Below are positions 37,231 to 46,497 of a stretch of DNA of 54,823 bases, piece after piece. The DNA comes from Clostridiales bacterium DTU070. Its GTDB lineage: Bacteria; Bacillota; Clostridia; DSM-8532. Under the pieces are notes generated by a model, which saw nothing but the letters and a program-made list of their open reading frames with translations, made no database searches and was not told where the DNA came from. The position numbers were made by a program, and so were the translations under genes. Numbering within the stretch: the first letter of the stretch is position 1; each line of letters opens with the position of its first letter. The stretch lies in NCBI GenBank assembly GCA_001513105.1, contig LFSH01000001.1, positions 1 to 54,823 of the forward strand, given 5' to 3'.

Positions 37231-38304
37231 TCATCTTTTTACGCGTGCGTTTCCTTCCCAGATGCTCCATACCTGTTCTTCATCGGCGGGCAGTGCATAA
37301 TCTGTAAGGAATGTTGTTGCCATAGCGCCTGTAGCCCATCCGAATTTTATCCATTTCTCAGGTTCCCAGCCCTTGAGAATTCCATACAGAAGACCTCCGA
37401 CAAATCCGTCGCCGCCGCCAATACGGTCAAGTACATGAATTTCACGGGGCTCTGCAACATGCCAGTTGTCGTTTTCCAGCATTATGGCTCCCCATAAGTG
37501 CTGATTGGTGCTGATTACTTCACGCAGGGTTGTGGCAAAAACCTTCACATTCGGGAATTTTGCCCTGACGCGGGTAATCATTTCCTTGAAACTGTCGATT
37601 TTTCCCAAAATATCCTTACCGCCTGCTTCAGGGCCTTCAACTCCGAGACAAAGCTGATAGTCCTCCTCGTTGCCGATGAGAATATCCGAAACGCTTACAA
37701 TTTCAGTGAATACATCCCTGAGTTCCTTTTCGCGGTCTTTCCAGAATGAAGCGCGGTAGTTCAGGTCGAAGGATATTTTTGTTCCGTATTTCTTTGCGGC
37801 TCTTGCCAGTTCAAGACAGAATGTGCTTGTTTCTGGAGACAGTGCGGCAATAAGACCCGACATGTGAATAATCTTAACACCGTCCTGGCCAAACAGCTTG
37901 TCAAGATCGAAATCCTTCACATTCAAAGTTCTTCCGACTTCACCGGCACGATCATTGTGCACTCTCGGACCCCTGGCGCCAAAGCCGGAATCTGCGATAT
38001 TGAACTGATGGCGATATCCCCATGGTCCACCCTGCGGAACTTCCTTCCCCTCGTATTCCATATGCCTGCTTGCCAGATCATCCTTAATGAATCTTGCAAT
38101 GGGGCTGTCCTTGACAAATGTGGTCAATACCTTAACTCTCAGACCCAGGCTGGATGATATGCTGGCTACATTGGACTCGGCACTTGTGGCCTGCATGAAA
38201 TACATGTTGCTGCAATGTACGGGCTGTGAATTGACAGGAGTTATCCTTACACCCATACTGGTTGGTACCACCAATGAATAAACAGCGTTCTCTTTAAGTT
38301 GCAT
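37231..38304 (-). CDS. kdgK: PfkB-family sugar kinase, probably 2-keto-3-deoxygluconate kinase
   Basis: 357 residues, ribokinase fold. Seen: the C-terminal signature DRIGGGDGFVGGLLYGIL with the catalytic Asp, DLNYRASFWKD typical of KDG kinases, and GNEEDYQLCLG. KdgK makes KDPG, split to pyruvate and glyceraldehyde-3-phosphate, the end of uronate and gluconate routes. A related hexose or fructose kinase is possible. GGAGGG precedes the ATG; a TATAAT (38339-38344) with a weak -35 lies about 35 bases upstream. First gene of kdgK-gnd and perhaps of kdgK-gnd-larA-like. Confidence 0.82.
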   Translation of the reverse strand: MQLKENAVYSLVVPTSMGVRITPVNSQPVHCSNMYFMQATSAESNVASISSSLGLRVKVLTTFVKDSPIARFIKDDLASRHMEYEGKEVPQGGPWGYRHQFNIADSGFGARGPRVHNDRAGEVGRTLNVKDFDLDKLFGQDGVKIIHMSGLIAALSPETSTFCLELARAAKKYGTKISFDLNYRASFWKDREKELRDVFTEIVSVSDILIGNEEDYQLCLGVEGPEAGGKDILGKIDSFKEMITRVRAKFPNVKVFATTLREVISTNQHLWGAIMLENDNWHVAEPREIHVLDRIGGGDGFVGGLLYGILKGWEPEKWIKFGWATGAMATTFLTDYALPADEEQVWSIWEGNARVKR

Positions 38305-38338
38305 TAGTTACCCTCCTCTGAAAATTTGATTCTTTATA

Positions 38339-38367
38339 ATTATAACCTATTTTATTTCATTTGGACA
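38339..38367 (-). promoter_or_regulatory. Possible sigma-A promoter of kdgK-gnd
   Basis: Read on the minus strand: -10 TATAAT (38339-38344), 17-base spacer, weak -35 TGTCCA (38362-38367), about 35 bases before kdgK. Confidence 0.5.
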
Positions 38368-38433
38368 GGATGTATATTCCAGCTGCAGTTATCTTACCGG
38401 CGGGGAACAGATTCAGCGGAGCAGCAGATTTAA

Positions 38434-39993
38434 TCATGTTGTTTCTATATTGTTGAATATTCCCTTTGACGCAAGAAATAAACACATGGCCGCAAATAAA
38501 TTCCACACTGCAATTGAGAAGGCGGAATACAGTTCGTTGCCCGTTATGCCCTGGACTATAAGCATTATGACAACACCAGGTATTACTACAAAAAGCGAAA
38601 CAAACATTTTTACAAAAATAAGCATGACCCTGCTGTGTATACTGCCGAAAAGGCGCCGGGACACAATATCCGCGTATATATACACCGCTCCGTACAGCGT
38701 ATAGTTCACTATGCACAGCAATATAACCGGAATACTTGTGCCATATATGAAATAGGCAACGGTAAACAAAAGCGTTCCGTCGAGCAGGTTTTTCAGGTTC
38801 TCGGTAAGGGTTGCATAAAAGAGTTTCTTTCCGTTTGATTCGGGCACAAGGAAAATATACGGCTTCTCAAGTTCAAGGGGCCATCTGCCCTGGACGATAA
38901 AGAAAAATAGCAGGTATGCACTTAGAAAAAGCGTAAAAAAGATGCTTGAAAACCCGTCAAGCATGAGGAATTTTGTTCCTACGCCTGTCAGAACGATAAG
39001 TACTGTTGTACTGTCGAAGAAAAGAAGGAAGCTCACTTTCCTGTACTCCAGCATATGCTTTTCGAAAATCGCCTTTGCGCCGCGGGAAGAGAACCCGCCC
39101 TTTACTTTCCGTGCTTCTCCTTTTCTAAGGCTTGCGTCCCGGCCTTCCCTCTTTGCTTTTATCCTTGACTCAAGCTCATCGGTGGCACTGAGCACATCTT
39201 CATAATACTCAAGGTTTGCATTGTATATAATTGCAACGAACAGGCCAATCAATACCAGAAGAACGGCAATGCTGACATAGAACATTAAGTCTATCCCATA
39301 AACGGCCGCCGATGCAATAGTTACAATCTGGCCTATTATCGGTATATAGGCGACGGCTTCGGAACCGAAAAAGGAAACAAAAGCCCCGGTAAATGAACCT
39401 GTCATTGCAATGGCCAAAACAAAAAACAGGACAACAAGAACTGCCGTTATGTCAAGTAAGCGCCTTGCAAGAACACGCCTTTCGTTGCTGCGGGACGAAA
39501 CACTGTAAACTACCATTCCAAGTATCGGTGATATGACGGAATAAAGCAGGACGGCCAGAAGAATAACCGGTACACCGTAATCGGTCAGTGCAAAATTGTT
39601 TTTGATATTCGATATCTGAAAAATCATAAAGAAAACAATGAACAGGGAAGTGCCTATATGCTTTATAAAGCCGTATAAAAGAACCTGGCTTGGCTTAAAG
39701 GGTGCTGTAAATACAAGGTTGACATCGGCAAAACGGAAATAGGTGCTTCCCTTCTCTATTCCCTGCCGTAACCCCAGGTATAAAGCTATGCAGGCAGTAG
39801 CCGCAACCCCCGCCCTGAATATTTCATTGTCAACCTTGCGTACCAGGCCTGACGGCATAATTAACGTTACTACAGCAACAAAAACCATCATGACGCCAAT
39901 CAGGATGTATCCGACAAGTGCAAGGGGTTTTTGAGCCAGGCCGCGGAATATGTTCATGAACTGTTTACGGATTACATAGAACAGCGAACTCAT
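38434..39993 (-). CDS. ABC exporter membrane subunit (ABC-2-like)
   Basis: 519 residues with about ten to twelve hydrophobic helices in two groups, separated by a basic cytoplasmic loop (about 265-310, RIKAKREGRDASLRKGEARKVKGG). The layout matches the 'putative ABC exporter' family paired with a CcmA-type ATPase. Its ATG overlaps the ATPase stop by 4 bases, so the two form one transporter. Cargo unknown; no peptide or immunity gene sits nearby. Confidence 0.82.
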   Translation of the reverse strand: MSSLFYVIRKQFMNIFRGLAQKPLALVGYILIGVMMVFVAVVTLIMPSGLVRKVDNEIFRAGVAATACIALYLGLRQGIEKGSTYFRFADVNLVFTAPFKPSQVLLYGFIKHIGTSLFIVFFMIFQISNIKNNFALTDYGVPVILLAVLLYSVISPILGMVVYSVSSRSNERRVLARRLLDITAVLVVLFFVLAIAMTGSFTGAFVSFFGSEAVAYIPIIGQIVTIASAAVYGIDLMFYVSIAVLLVLIGLFVAIIYNANLEYYEDVLSATDELESRIKAKREGRDASLRKGEARKVKGGFSSRGAKAIFEKHMLEYRKVSFLLFFDSTTVLIVLTGVGTKFLMLDGFSSIFFTLFLSAYLLFFFIVQGRWPLELEKPYIFLVPESNGKKLFYATLTENLKNLLDGTLLFTVAYFIYGTSIPVILLCIVNYTLYGAVYIYADIVSRRLFGSIHSRVMLIFVKMFVSLFVVIPGVVIMLIVQGITGNELYSAFSIAVWNLFAAMCLFLASKGIFNNIETT

Positions 39994-40700
39994 AAATCAG
40001 GTGCTCCTTCCGTATGCCTGAAAAATATATCCTCCAGTGACTCGGCTTTTTCCTCAAGTTCATCGCGGGTTCTTGACAGGACTACTTTGCCCTTGTTCAT
40101 AATAAGCACCTTATCCCATACTTCTTCAATGCTGTCGATGATATGCGTGCTTATCAGCACGGCGCAGCCTTCGTTTCTAAGCTCGGTAAAAATGCTTTTC
40201 AGCTCTTTTATTGCCTTCGGGTCAAGCCCCATCATGGGTTCATCAAACATAATCATCTTCGGATTTATTATCAGGGCGCAGCATATGCTGAGTTTCTGCT
40301 GCATACCCTTTGACAAATCCTTGCCCAGTTTGTCGGTCTTGTCGAAAAGGTCGAAACGTTTAAGAAGCTGATCGGCTTTTTCCCTGTATCCTTCGTCAAG
40401 TCGGTATGCCCGCGCTATAAATTCGATATGCTCGTTAACGGTAAGGTATTCATACACCGCCGCACTTTCAGGCACATAACCGAATACCTTTTTCGCTTCA
40501 GAGGTTTTATTCGGCAGTCCGTTTATAAGGATCCGGCCGTCGAACCTCAGAAGGCCTGCTATGGACTTTATGGTGGTACTTTTTCCTGCGCCGTTGGGTC
40601 CAAGCAATACTGCAATCTCTCCGCTTTTTACTTCAAAACTTACATCACTGACTGCAGGTACATTTCTGTATCTTTTTGTCAATCCCATAACCTGAAGCAT
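39990..40700 (-). CDS. ABC transporter ATPase (CcmA/drug-export type)
   Basis: 236 residues from the ATG at 40700, which follows GGAAGGGGC; a frame to 40760 is rejected. Walker A LLGPNGAGKSTT, Q-loop FGYVPESAAVYEYLTVNEHIEF, signature LSKGMQQKLSICCAL, Walker B MIMFDEPMMGLDP and switch His in LISTHIID. It pairs with the downstream membrane subunit. Confidence 0.92.
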   Translation of the reverse strand: MLQVMGLTKRYRNVPAVSDVSFEVKSGEIAVLLGPNGAGKSTTIKSIAGLLRFDGRILINGLPNKTSEAKKVFGYVPESAAVYEYLTVNEHIEFIARAYRLDEGYREKADQLLKRFDLFDKTDKLGKDLSKGMQQKLSICCALIINPKMIMFDEPMMGLDPKAIKELKSIFTELRNEGCAVLISTHIIDSIEEVWDKVLIMNKGKVVLSRTRDELEEKAESLEDIFFRHTEGAPDL

Positions 40701-40763
40701 ATTAATGCCCCTTCCTACCAATATCTGCATTATTATACAACTTGTCGCCGTATTATTCAAGCA

Positions 40764-40793
40764 ATAAAAAAAGAGTGATTGGGCTCACTCTTT
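40764..40793 (-). terminator. Rho-independent terminator of the SEC-C gene
   Basis: AAAGAGTGA (40770-40778) pairs with TCACTCTTT (40785-40793) and a T run follows on the minus strand. It begins directly after the stop codon. Confidence 0.88.
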
Positions 40794-41288
40794 CTATCTT
40801 CCGCAGCATTTTTTATATTTCTTCCCACTGCCGCACGGGCAGGGATCATTCCTGCCGATTTTTTCAACGGTAATACGGCTGTCCGCATGGAGTTTCAGAC
40901 GTATTTCCCTTCTCTTCTCACCGGAAAGCAGCTTGTCCCACTGGGGCAGTGTATACAGCCAGTCAGCCTTCGCTTTCAGCATGTTGTAATAGAGCTTTTC
41001 ATAGTCAATTGTCAGGGTGATTGCTGAATCCTCGTTCAGCTGTTCAAGGTCCAGTTCCTCTGACAGGCTTGTGTTAATCCCGTCAAGAAAGCCCATAAAG
41101 GTTACGGGATCCATGGAAAAGCCGTCCGCCAGTTCCTTAACGGTACCGGCCAGCTCTTTTTGCTCCTTTTCAAGAATTTCTTCATAGGCCTCCTTTTCCA
41201 GGCTGATATACGATTTAAAAAACTCACCGTATGTGCCTGTACTCTGTTGTTCCTCTATTTTTTTCGTCCATTCCCGGTATAAACTCAT
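40794..41288 (-). CDS. Helical protein with C-terminal SEC-C zinc motif
   Basis: 164 residues. A mostly helical acidic body (1-140) ends in [20 protein letters not shown], the SEC-C zinc-binding motif known from the SecA tail and many small proteins. GAAAGGAG precedes the ATG. It follows argS by about 50 bases in the same direction. The role is unknown; SEC-C tails often mediate protein or ribosome contacts. Confidence 0.8.
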   Translation of the reverse strand: MSLYREWTKKIEEQQSTGTYGEFFKSYISLEKEAYEEILEKEQKELAGTVKELADGFSMDPVTFMGFLDGINTSLSEELDLEQLNEDSAITLTIDYEKLYYNMLKAKADWLYTLPQWDKLLSGEKRREIRLKLHADSRITVEKIGRNDPCPCGSGKKYKKCCGR

Positions 41289-41339
41289 AGCCCTTCTCCT
41301 TTCAGGTGTTTTAAGATCTTCTGCAATCCCGCCTGTTAA

Positions 41340-43031
41340 CTACATTTTCTCGGGAGCATCTATGCGAATCAGGTCCAGTACATTCTTTATAACAATCTTT
41401 GTACAGTGGATAAGAAACAGCCTGGCCTGCATCAAATCCTCCTCTTCGCCCTTGACCCTGCATGCATTGTAAAAGCTGTGGAAACCCGACGCCACATCCA
41501 TTACATAATGGGTCAGCCTGCTTGGTTCCAGTGTCTGCGCTGCCATTCTTATCTCTTCCGGATACTCGGCAAGTTTCTTGATCAGCGCCAGCTCCTCGGG
41601 CTGTGTCAGCAGGGCAAGGTTAACTTTTTCCGAAGGAACCCTTTCAATATTCTCTTCGGCAAGTTTTCTCAGAATGCTGCAAATCCTCGCATGGGCATAC
41701 TGGACATAAAAAACGGGATTGTTGTTTGACTTCTCAACGGCCAGATCCATATCAAAATCGAGGTGGCTGCCCGAAGTTTTCATGTTGAAGAAGAACCTTG
41801 CAGCATCCACACCCACGTCATCCAGCAAATCATCCAGCGATATGGTGCGGCCGGTCCGTTTTGACATCCTTGCAATCTCGCCGTTTTTGTAAAGGTGAAC
41901 AAGCTGGAACAGCACAATCCGGAGCCTGTCCTTTGAAACGCCTATGGCTTCCATTGCCGCCTTCATTCTTGCCACATGGCCGTGATGGTCGGCACCCCAC
42001 AGGTTTATAACCCTGTCAAAACCGCGCTTTATGAATTTGTTGCGGTGGTAGGCTATGTCGGCTGCCATATATGTCGGGAAGCCGTTCTGCCTTATCAGGA
42101 CTTCATCCTTTTCAAGGCCTGTTTTTTCACCGCTGAGCCACAGGGCACCGTCCTTCTCCACAATATATCCGCGCTCTTTCAGAAGGTTCATTGTTTCTTC
42201 AATTTCGCCGTCGTACAGAGAACTCTCCCTGAACCAGACATCATAGTTAATCCTGTACCTCACAAGCCCGTCATGGATTCTTTTCAGGTTTCTCGGCAGT
42301 GCGTAATCTATAAGGGCTTTCCTTCTTTCCTCAGGGCTTTTGTCAAGAAGATTACTACCGTATTCCCTGATATAGTCCTTAACATGATCAATTATATCTT
42401 CACCATGGTAACCGTCTTCGGGAAACGGTACACTGTCTTCTCCCATCAATTGCTGCAGGTACCTGGCTTCAAGGGATATTCCGAATTTCTCCATCTGGTT
42501 TCCGGCATCGTTTACATAGTATTCCCTTGTAACGTCGTAACCTGCCTTTTCAAGAACGCTTGCTATGCAGTCTCCAAGAGCACCGCCGCGTGCATTGCCC
42601 ATGTGCAGGGGACCTGTAGGGTTCGCGCTTACAAATTCCACCATGACCTTTTCGCCATTTCCGATATTCAGCTCGCCGTAGCGGTCCTGCTTTTCGTCAA
42701 TCAGTCTCAGGGTCCTGTACAGCCATTCGTTGTTGAGGTAGAAATTAATGAACCCGGGACCGGCAACATCAATCCTGCATATAAACGTACCATCAGTATC
42801 GATATGTTTCAGGATTGCCTGGGCTATTTGCCTTGGCGCCATTTTCGCCGGTTTTGCCATCTGCATCGCCAGGTTTGTTGATAAGTCGCCGAAGGTTTCC
42901 TCCCTCGGTTTTTCAAGCATTATGTCCGGTATGTCGGTCTCGGGAAGTTCTCCGGCCGACACCGCCTTTCTAATGGCATTGTTAACGGCTGTTTTTATTT
43001 GTTCGGTAATTTCTTCATAAATACTGTACAT
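41340..43031 (-). CDS. argS: Arginyl-tRNA synthetase
   Basis: 563 residues, class Ia. Seen: NPTGPLHMGNARGGALGD (HIGH-type motif), GADHHGHVARMKAAM, the RMSKRTGRTISLDDL loop in KMSK position, and a C-terminal anticodon-binding domain ending in LIRIDAPEKM. I chose the ATG at 43031 (MYSIYEEI), which follows GAAGG by about 10 bases. It starts 19 bases after the DUF1934 gene, the same pairing as ywiB-argS in Bacillus. Confidence 0.97.
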   Translation of the reverse strand: MYSIYEEITEQIKTAVNNAIRKAVSAGELPETDIPDIMLEKPREETFGDLSTNLAMQMAKPAKMAPRQIAQAILKHIDTDGTFICRIDVAGPGFINFYLNNEWLYRTLRLIDEKQDRYGELNIGNGEKVMVEFVSANPTGPLHMGNARGGALGDCIASVLEKAGYDVTREYYVNDAGNQMEKFGISLEARYLQQLMGEDSVPFPEDGYHGEDIIDHVKDYIREYGSNLLDKSPEERRKALIDYALPRNLKRIHDGLVRYRINYDVWFRESSLYDGEIEETMNLLKERGYIVEKDGALWLSGEKTGLEKDEVLIRQNGFPTYMAADIAYHRNKFIKRGFDRVINLWGADHHGHVARMKAAMEAIGVSKDRLRIVLFQLVHLYKNGEIARMSKRTGRTISLDDLLDDVGVDAARFFFNMKTSGSHLDFDMDLAVEKSNNNPVFYVQYAHARICSILRKLAEENIERVPSEKVNLALLTQPEELALIKKLAEYPEEIRMAAQTLEPSRLTHYVMDVASGFHSFYNACRVKGEEEDLMQARLFLIHCTKIVIKNVLDLIRIDAPEKM

Positions 43032-43050
43032 GAAAACCATCCTTCGTCTG

Positions 43051-43470
43051 TTACTGAACTTTTACATTAAGAGTGGTAAAGCTGGTCAGCTGGTTATTCA
43101 CTTCAATAATATATTCAACATTGATATTTCCGCCCAAATCATTCATGTCCACAGATACTTTCTGAGCCGTGACCCCGACTTCAATGGTACCGTATTCGGT
43201 GTTATACTCGGATGTATGCCTGCGGCCCTTTTGAAAAACCATAAGACTGCTTACATTACCGAGACGGATCAGTGTAACCGCATCGGGTTCCACCTTCAGG
43301 GTTGTGGTTGTTCCGTCCATACCCGTAATATTGCTCTCGGTGTAAGTGATGTAATAATTTCCGCCTTCCTTGTAATAGGTACCCTCGGTAACGAAATTAT
43401 AAACATCGGCATCATCCCTGTCAGGATGTTCCTGCTTGCTGTCAACCGTTATCATTACATCTTTTTTCAA
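43051..43470 (-). CDS. DUF1934 (YwiB-like) beta-barrel protein
   Basis: About 139 residues if it starts at the TTG at 43470, which follows GGGAG by 5 bases; another TTG at 43488 is possible. The sequence is rich in beta strands (GTYYKEGGNYYITYTESNITGMDGTTTTLKV, split by turns), the calycin-like pattern of DUF1934. Function unknown. A TATAAT (43512-43517) with a weak -35 overlaps the murI stop and may drive this gene and argS. Confidence 0.8.
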   Translation of the reverse strand: MKKDVMITVDSKQEHPDRDDADVYNFVTEGTYYKEGGNYYITYTESNITGMDGTTTTLKVEPDAVTLIRLGNVSSLMVFQKGRRHTSEYNTEYGTIEVGVTAQKVSVDMNDLGGNINVEYIIEVNNQLTSFTTLNVKVQ

Positions 43471-43535
43471 TTTTGCTCCCTCTCTCAATAGAAAAATGTT
43501 GTTTTTCTTAAATTATATTTTATATCATATTTATC

Positions 43536-44360
43536 CTACAATTTACAAGTTATTTGATCATAATTTTCCATATCTACACGTTCAATATCGGTAATTTCCT
43601 TCCCAAGTATCATTTTGCCCAGTTTCCTGAACTTTTCCACGCTGTCGCTTGTATAGAAACGGTATGCAGCCTCTCCATCCGCGCTTTCAAGTTTCTCTTT
43701 GTACAAAAGCTCCTTAAGGGTGATCGACAATTCTTCGGCGGAGCTTACAAGGGCAACTTCATCACCCATGACATCGCGAATGACGTCTGCAAGCAGCGGA
43801 TAATGGGTGCAGCCCAAAACAAGGGTGTCTATTTTTGCCTGTTTCAAATCCTTAAGGTATTCTTCGGCTATCATCCTTGTAATCCTATTATCCCACCAGC
43901 CCTCTTCAACAAGGTTTACAAAAAGCGGACATGCCTGTGAGAAAATCTGAACGTTCGGGTTCATGCTTTTTATTGCTTTAGGATATACACCGCTGCTGGT
44001 TGTTGCGGGGGTTGCTATTACTCCTATCCTGCCCTTTTTCGTTTTTTTCAGTGCGCTCCTGGCACCCGGTTCAATAACCTCAAGAACCGGTACTTTAACC
44101 GACGACCTCACCTCGGGAAGAGCCACGGCACTTACCGTATTGCATGCAACAACAACGAGCTTTACATCCATCGAAAGAAGGAATGCCAAATCCTGCCTGG
44201 TATACTTAATCACAGTTTCCCTGGATTTTGTTCCATAGGGTGTTCTGCCGTCATCTCCAAAATAGATGATGCTTTCATTCGGCAGCAGTTTCATAATCTC
44301 CTTTACCACGGTCAGCCCGCCCAGGCCGGAATCAAAAACTCCTATCGGTCTGTTATCCAT
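43536..44360 (-). CDS. murI: Glutamate racemase
   Basis: 274 residues. It makes D-Glu for peptidoglycan. Seen: PIGVFDSGLGGLTVVKEI, GDDGRTPYGTKS, the two catalytic cysteines in VVACNTVSA and LGCTHYPLL, and GARSAL. Its ATG overlaps the ddl stop by one base (TAATG), so ddl and murI are coupled. Confidence 0.97.
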   Translation of the reverse strand: MDNRPIGVFDSGLGGLTVVKEIMKLLPNESIIYFGDDGRTPYGTKSRETVIKYTRQDLAFLLSMDVKLVVVACNTVSAVALPEVRSSVKVPVLEVIEPGARSALKKTKKGRIGVIATPATTSSGVYPKAIKSMNPNVQIFSQACPLFVNLVEEGWWDNRITRMIAEEYLKDLKQAKIDTLVLGCTHYPLLADVIRDVMGDEVALVSSAEELSITLKELLYKEKLESADGEAAYRFYTSDSVEKFRKLGKMILGKEITDIERVDMENYDQITCKL

Positions 44361-45466
44361 TACAATTTCCTTTCATATGATCTCTGATATTCATTATAAC
44401 GCAAAAGCGAAAGATCTATCAGTTTTTCCAGCAATTCGCCGTAACTTATTCCGCATGCCTGCCATAGCTTGGGGTACATGCTTATGCTTGTGAACCCCGG
44501 CATTGTATTTATTTCATTGATAAATACCTTACGGGTCCTTTTTTCGACAAAGAAATCAACCCTCGCCAGTATGGCACAGTCCAGTGCTTTGAATGCGGTT
44601 ACCGCATCGGCACGCACAGTTTCAATTGTTTCCTCGTCCAAATCCGCTGGTATTACAATCTTAGAGTCTGATTTTATGTACTTGGCCTCATAATCGTAAA
44701 ACTCGTTGCACGGAATAACCTCGCCCACCGTTGACGCAACAGGCTCATCAAAACCCAATACAGCACATTCCACTTCCCTGCCGTCGATATATTCTTCAAT
44801 CAGAATCTTGCGGTCATATTCGGCCGCAATTTTCAGGGCTTTTAGGAGCTCTTCGGGCTGTCTTACCTTTGAAACACCAACCGAGGAACCGCAGTTTGAA
44901 GGCTTGACAAAACATGGGTACCCTACCAGCGACTGAACCTTTTCCAGGATTTCGGATATGTTTTTTTGGATATCCGGCCTTTTCACCACAATATACCTGC
45001 CCTGGTTAAGTCCTGCATGCTCAAAAAGGACCTTGCTGACTGCCTTATCCATTCCGACCGCCGAAGACAGTACATTGCAGCCCACGTAGGGGATCCCGGC
45101 AAGCTCAAATAACCCCTGGATAGTGCCGTCTTCACCGTTTGCCCCGTGCAGGACGGGAAAGACAATATCCACAGGACCTCCGCATACTCCGTAAAGATAA
45201 TCCTTTGCAGAAAAGGGCATTTTCGCGGGATCGGCATAATTCCTGTCAGAATCCCTCCTGGCTTCTTCCTCCCATTCACCGCTTGTTATGTATTTATATT
45301 CACCGCGGTAGGGAAGCCACTCTCCCTCTTTCGTAATTCCTACAGGCAGAATTTCATATTTATCCTGATCCAGGTTTTCCAGAACAGATCGAGCGGAAAC
45401 TCTTGACACTTCGTGCTCGGATGACTGCCCGCCGAAAAGAACGGCAACCCTGATTTTATCCTTCAT
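44360..45466 (-). CDS. ddl: D-alanine--D-alanine ligase
   Basis: 368 residues from the ATG at 45466 (MKDKIRVAVLFGG), which follows GGGGTG by 6 bases; the frame to 45505 is not used. ATP-grasp ligase joining two D-Ala. Seen: FGGQSSEHEVSRVSA, HGANGEDGTIQG, FVKPSNCGSSVGVSK, VECAVLGFDEP, and EINTMPGFTSISMYPKLW. With alr and murI in the window it completes D-amino-acid supply to the wall. Confidence 0.97.
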   Translation of the reverse strand: MKDKIRVAVLFGGQSSEHEVSRVSARSVLENLDQDKYEILPVGITKEGEWLPYRGEYKYITSGEWEEEARRDSDRNYADPAKMPFSAKDYLYGVCGGPVDIVFPVLHGANGEDGTIQGLFELAGIPYVGCNVLSSAVGMDKAVSKVLFEHAGLNQGRYIVVKRPDIQKNISEILEKVQSLVGYPCFVKPSNCGSSVGVSKVRQPEELLKALKIAAEYDRKILIEEYIDGREVECAVLGFDEPVASTVGEVIPCNEFYDYEAKYIKSDSKIVIPADLDEETIETVRADAVTAFKALDCAILARVDFFVEKRTRKVFINEINTMPGFTSISMYPKLWQACGISYGELLEKLIDLSLLRYNEYQRSYERKL

Positions 45467-45564
45467 AAACATCACCCCGCAATAATCAGCCCAAAGGACG
45501 GACACTGAAAAGTCTTTATTTCTGCTGTCGTCAAAAGGCTTCTTTGATTATACATGAAACTACC

Positions 45565-45617
45565 CGTCCATTACAAGACGGGTAAAGTAAACAATAACGG
45601 AAACTGCCTGGCAGTTT
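45565..45617. repeat. Two inverted repeats between ddl and the GerM-like gene
   Basis: ACCCGTC...GACGGGT (45570-45592 region) and AAACTGCC-T-GGCAGTTT (about 45601-45617). The second ends at the GerM-like stop and may serve as its terminator, though T tracts are poor on both strands. Confidence 0.4.
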
Positions 45618-45618
45618 A

Positions 45619-46338
45619 TTAATCCTCAAGTATATCATCGTCATATATCTCGTCCACGCTTGCCTCTTCGGCATTTTCGTCCTGCATTGTCACGCTGTCC
45701 CCGTCACCGGGCATTGAAGTATAACTCACCTTTCTGTCTATCAGCGCTTCATTCCTTGGAAACGCGTTATCGAAACGGAAATTGCCCTTGAATTCCTTCT
45801 GCTCCTTTCCGTTTATCAGAAACTTCACAGTCTCAATATCCTTAAGTTCGGTAAGCGTATTTACAACCGAGAATATTGTTATCTCTTCGGCATCCTTGCC
45901 TCCCTGGTGATTATCTACGAATTCTTTTGTCATATCTACTATTGCAGTACGTCCTTCAACCTTAACAGGCGACCTTAAAGAGGCACCCTCGGGTATTGTT
46001 GGTTTCAGTTCGCTGTTCGAAGGACCTTTTATCAGTTCCTTGACCAGTACCGAAGCAAGCTGCTCGGTTCCCTGCTTTGCTTCTTCGATGCTGATGTAGT
46101 GTATTTCATTAATCAGGCGGGTTCCTTCCTGGTTCGAAAAATAAAGTGTCACCGGCAGTTTTTCGTTCAGCTTTCGTGCCTCTTCCTCGGTTATAACAAT
46201 ACTGCTTGCCGGCCTTATCTCGTCCTCTTCAAGCTGTTTCAGCGCCTTATCCTGGCTTTTCATACAACCGGCAAACAACAGGATTGTGAACAAAAGGATT
46301 GCGAAAACAAAAACGGTTACAAGGATTGCTTTTTTCAT
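45619..46338 (-). CDS. GerM-like (GerMN-domain) lipoprotein
   Basis: 239 residues from the ATG at 46338; the frame to 46437 lacks a ribosome-binding site. A lipoprotein signal MKKAILVTVFVFAILLFT...LLFAGC places the lipidated Cys at 25. Residues about 70-190 form one GerMN domain (LPVTLYFSNQEGTRLINEIHYI, LVKELIKGPSN, AIVDMTKEFVDNHQGG, IFSVVNTLTEL). The acidic tail is low-complexity. In Bacillus GerM has two such domains and acts in sporulation and germination; this single-domain form may do so or be a general envelope lipoprotein. Confidence 0.82.
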   Translation of the reverse strand: MKKAILVTVFVFAILLFTILLFAGCMKSQDKALKQLEEDEIRPASSIVITEEEARKLNEKLPVTLYFSNQEGTRLINEIHYISIEEAKQGTEQLASVLVKELIKGPSNSELKPTIPEGASLRSPVKVEGRTAIVDMTKEFVDNHQGGKDAEEITIFSVVNTLTELKDIETVKFLINGKEQKEFKGNFRFDNAFPRNEALIDRKVSYTSMPGDGDSVTMQDENAEEASVDEIYDDDILED

Positions 46339-46452
46339 GCACCAAATACCCCTCTCGGATTTGTCTAAAATATACCTATGCCTTTCACCGGACAAATATA
46401 CACTGTGTTTTAGACAAATTTTCGGGCAAAAAAACAACCTGTAACCTTAATG

Positions 46453-46497
46453 ATAATATTGTGCGATGCAAAAAAATTTTTAACGGAGTGCAGCTTA
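46453..46497. repeat. Half copy of the palindromic repeat family (element C)
   Basis: ATATTGTGCGATGCAAAA and GAGTGCAGCTTA, spaced as in the left arm of element B near 18883-18925 (ATATCGTGC-AATGC ... AAGTGCAGCTTA). The TTA at its right end is the stop codon of the minus-strand reductase gene. No right arm is present. Confidence 0.5.
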
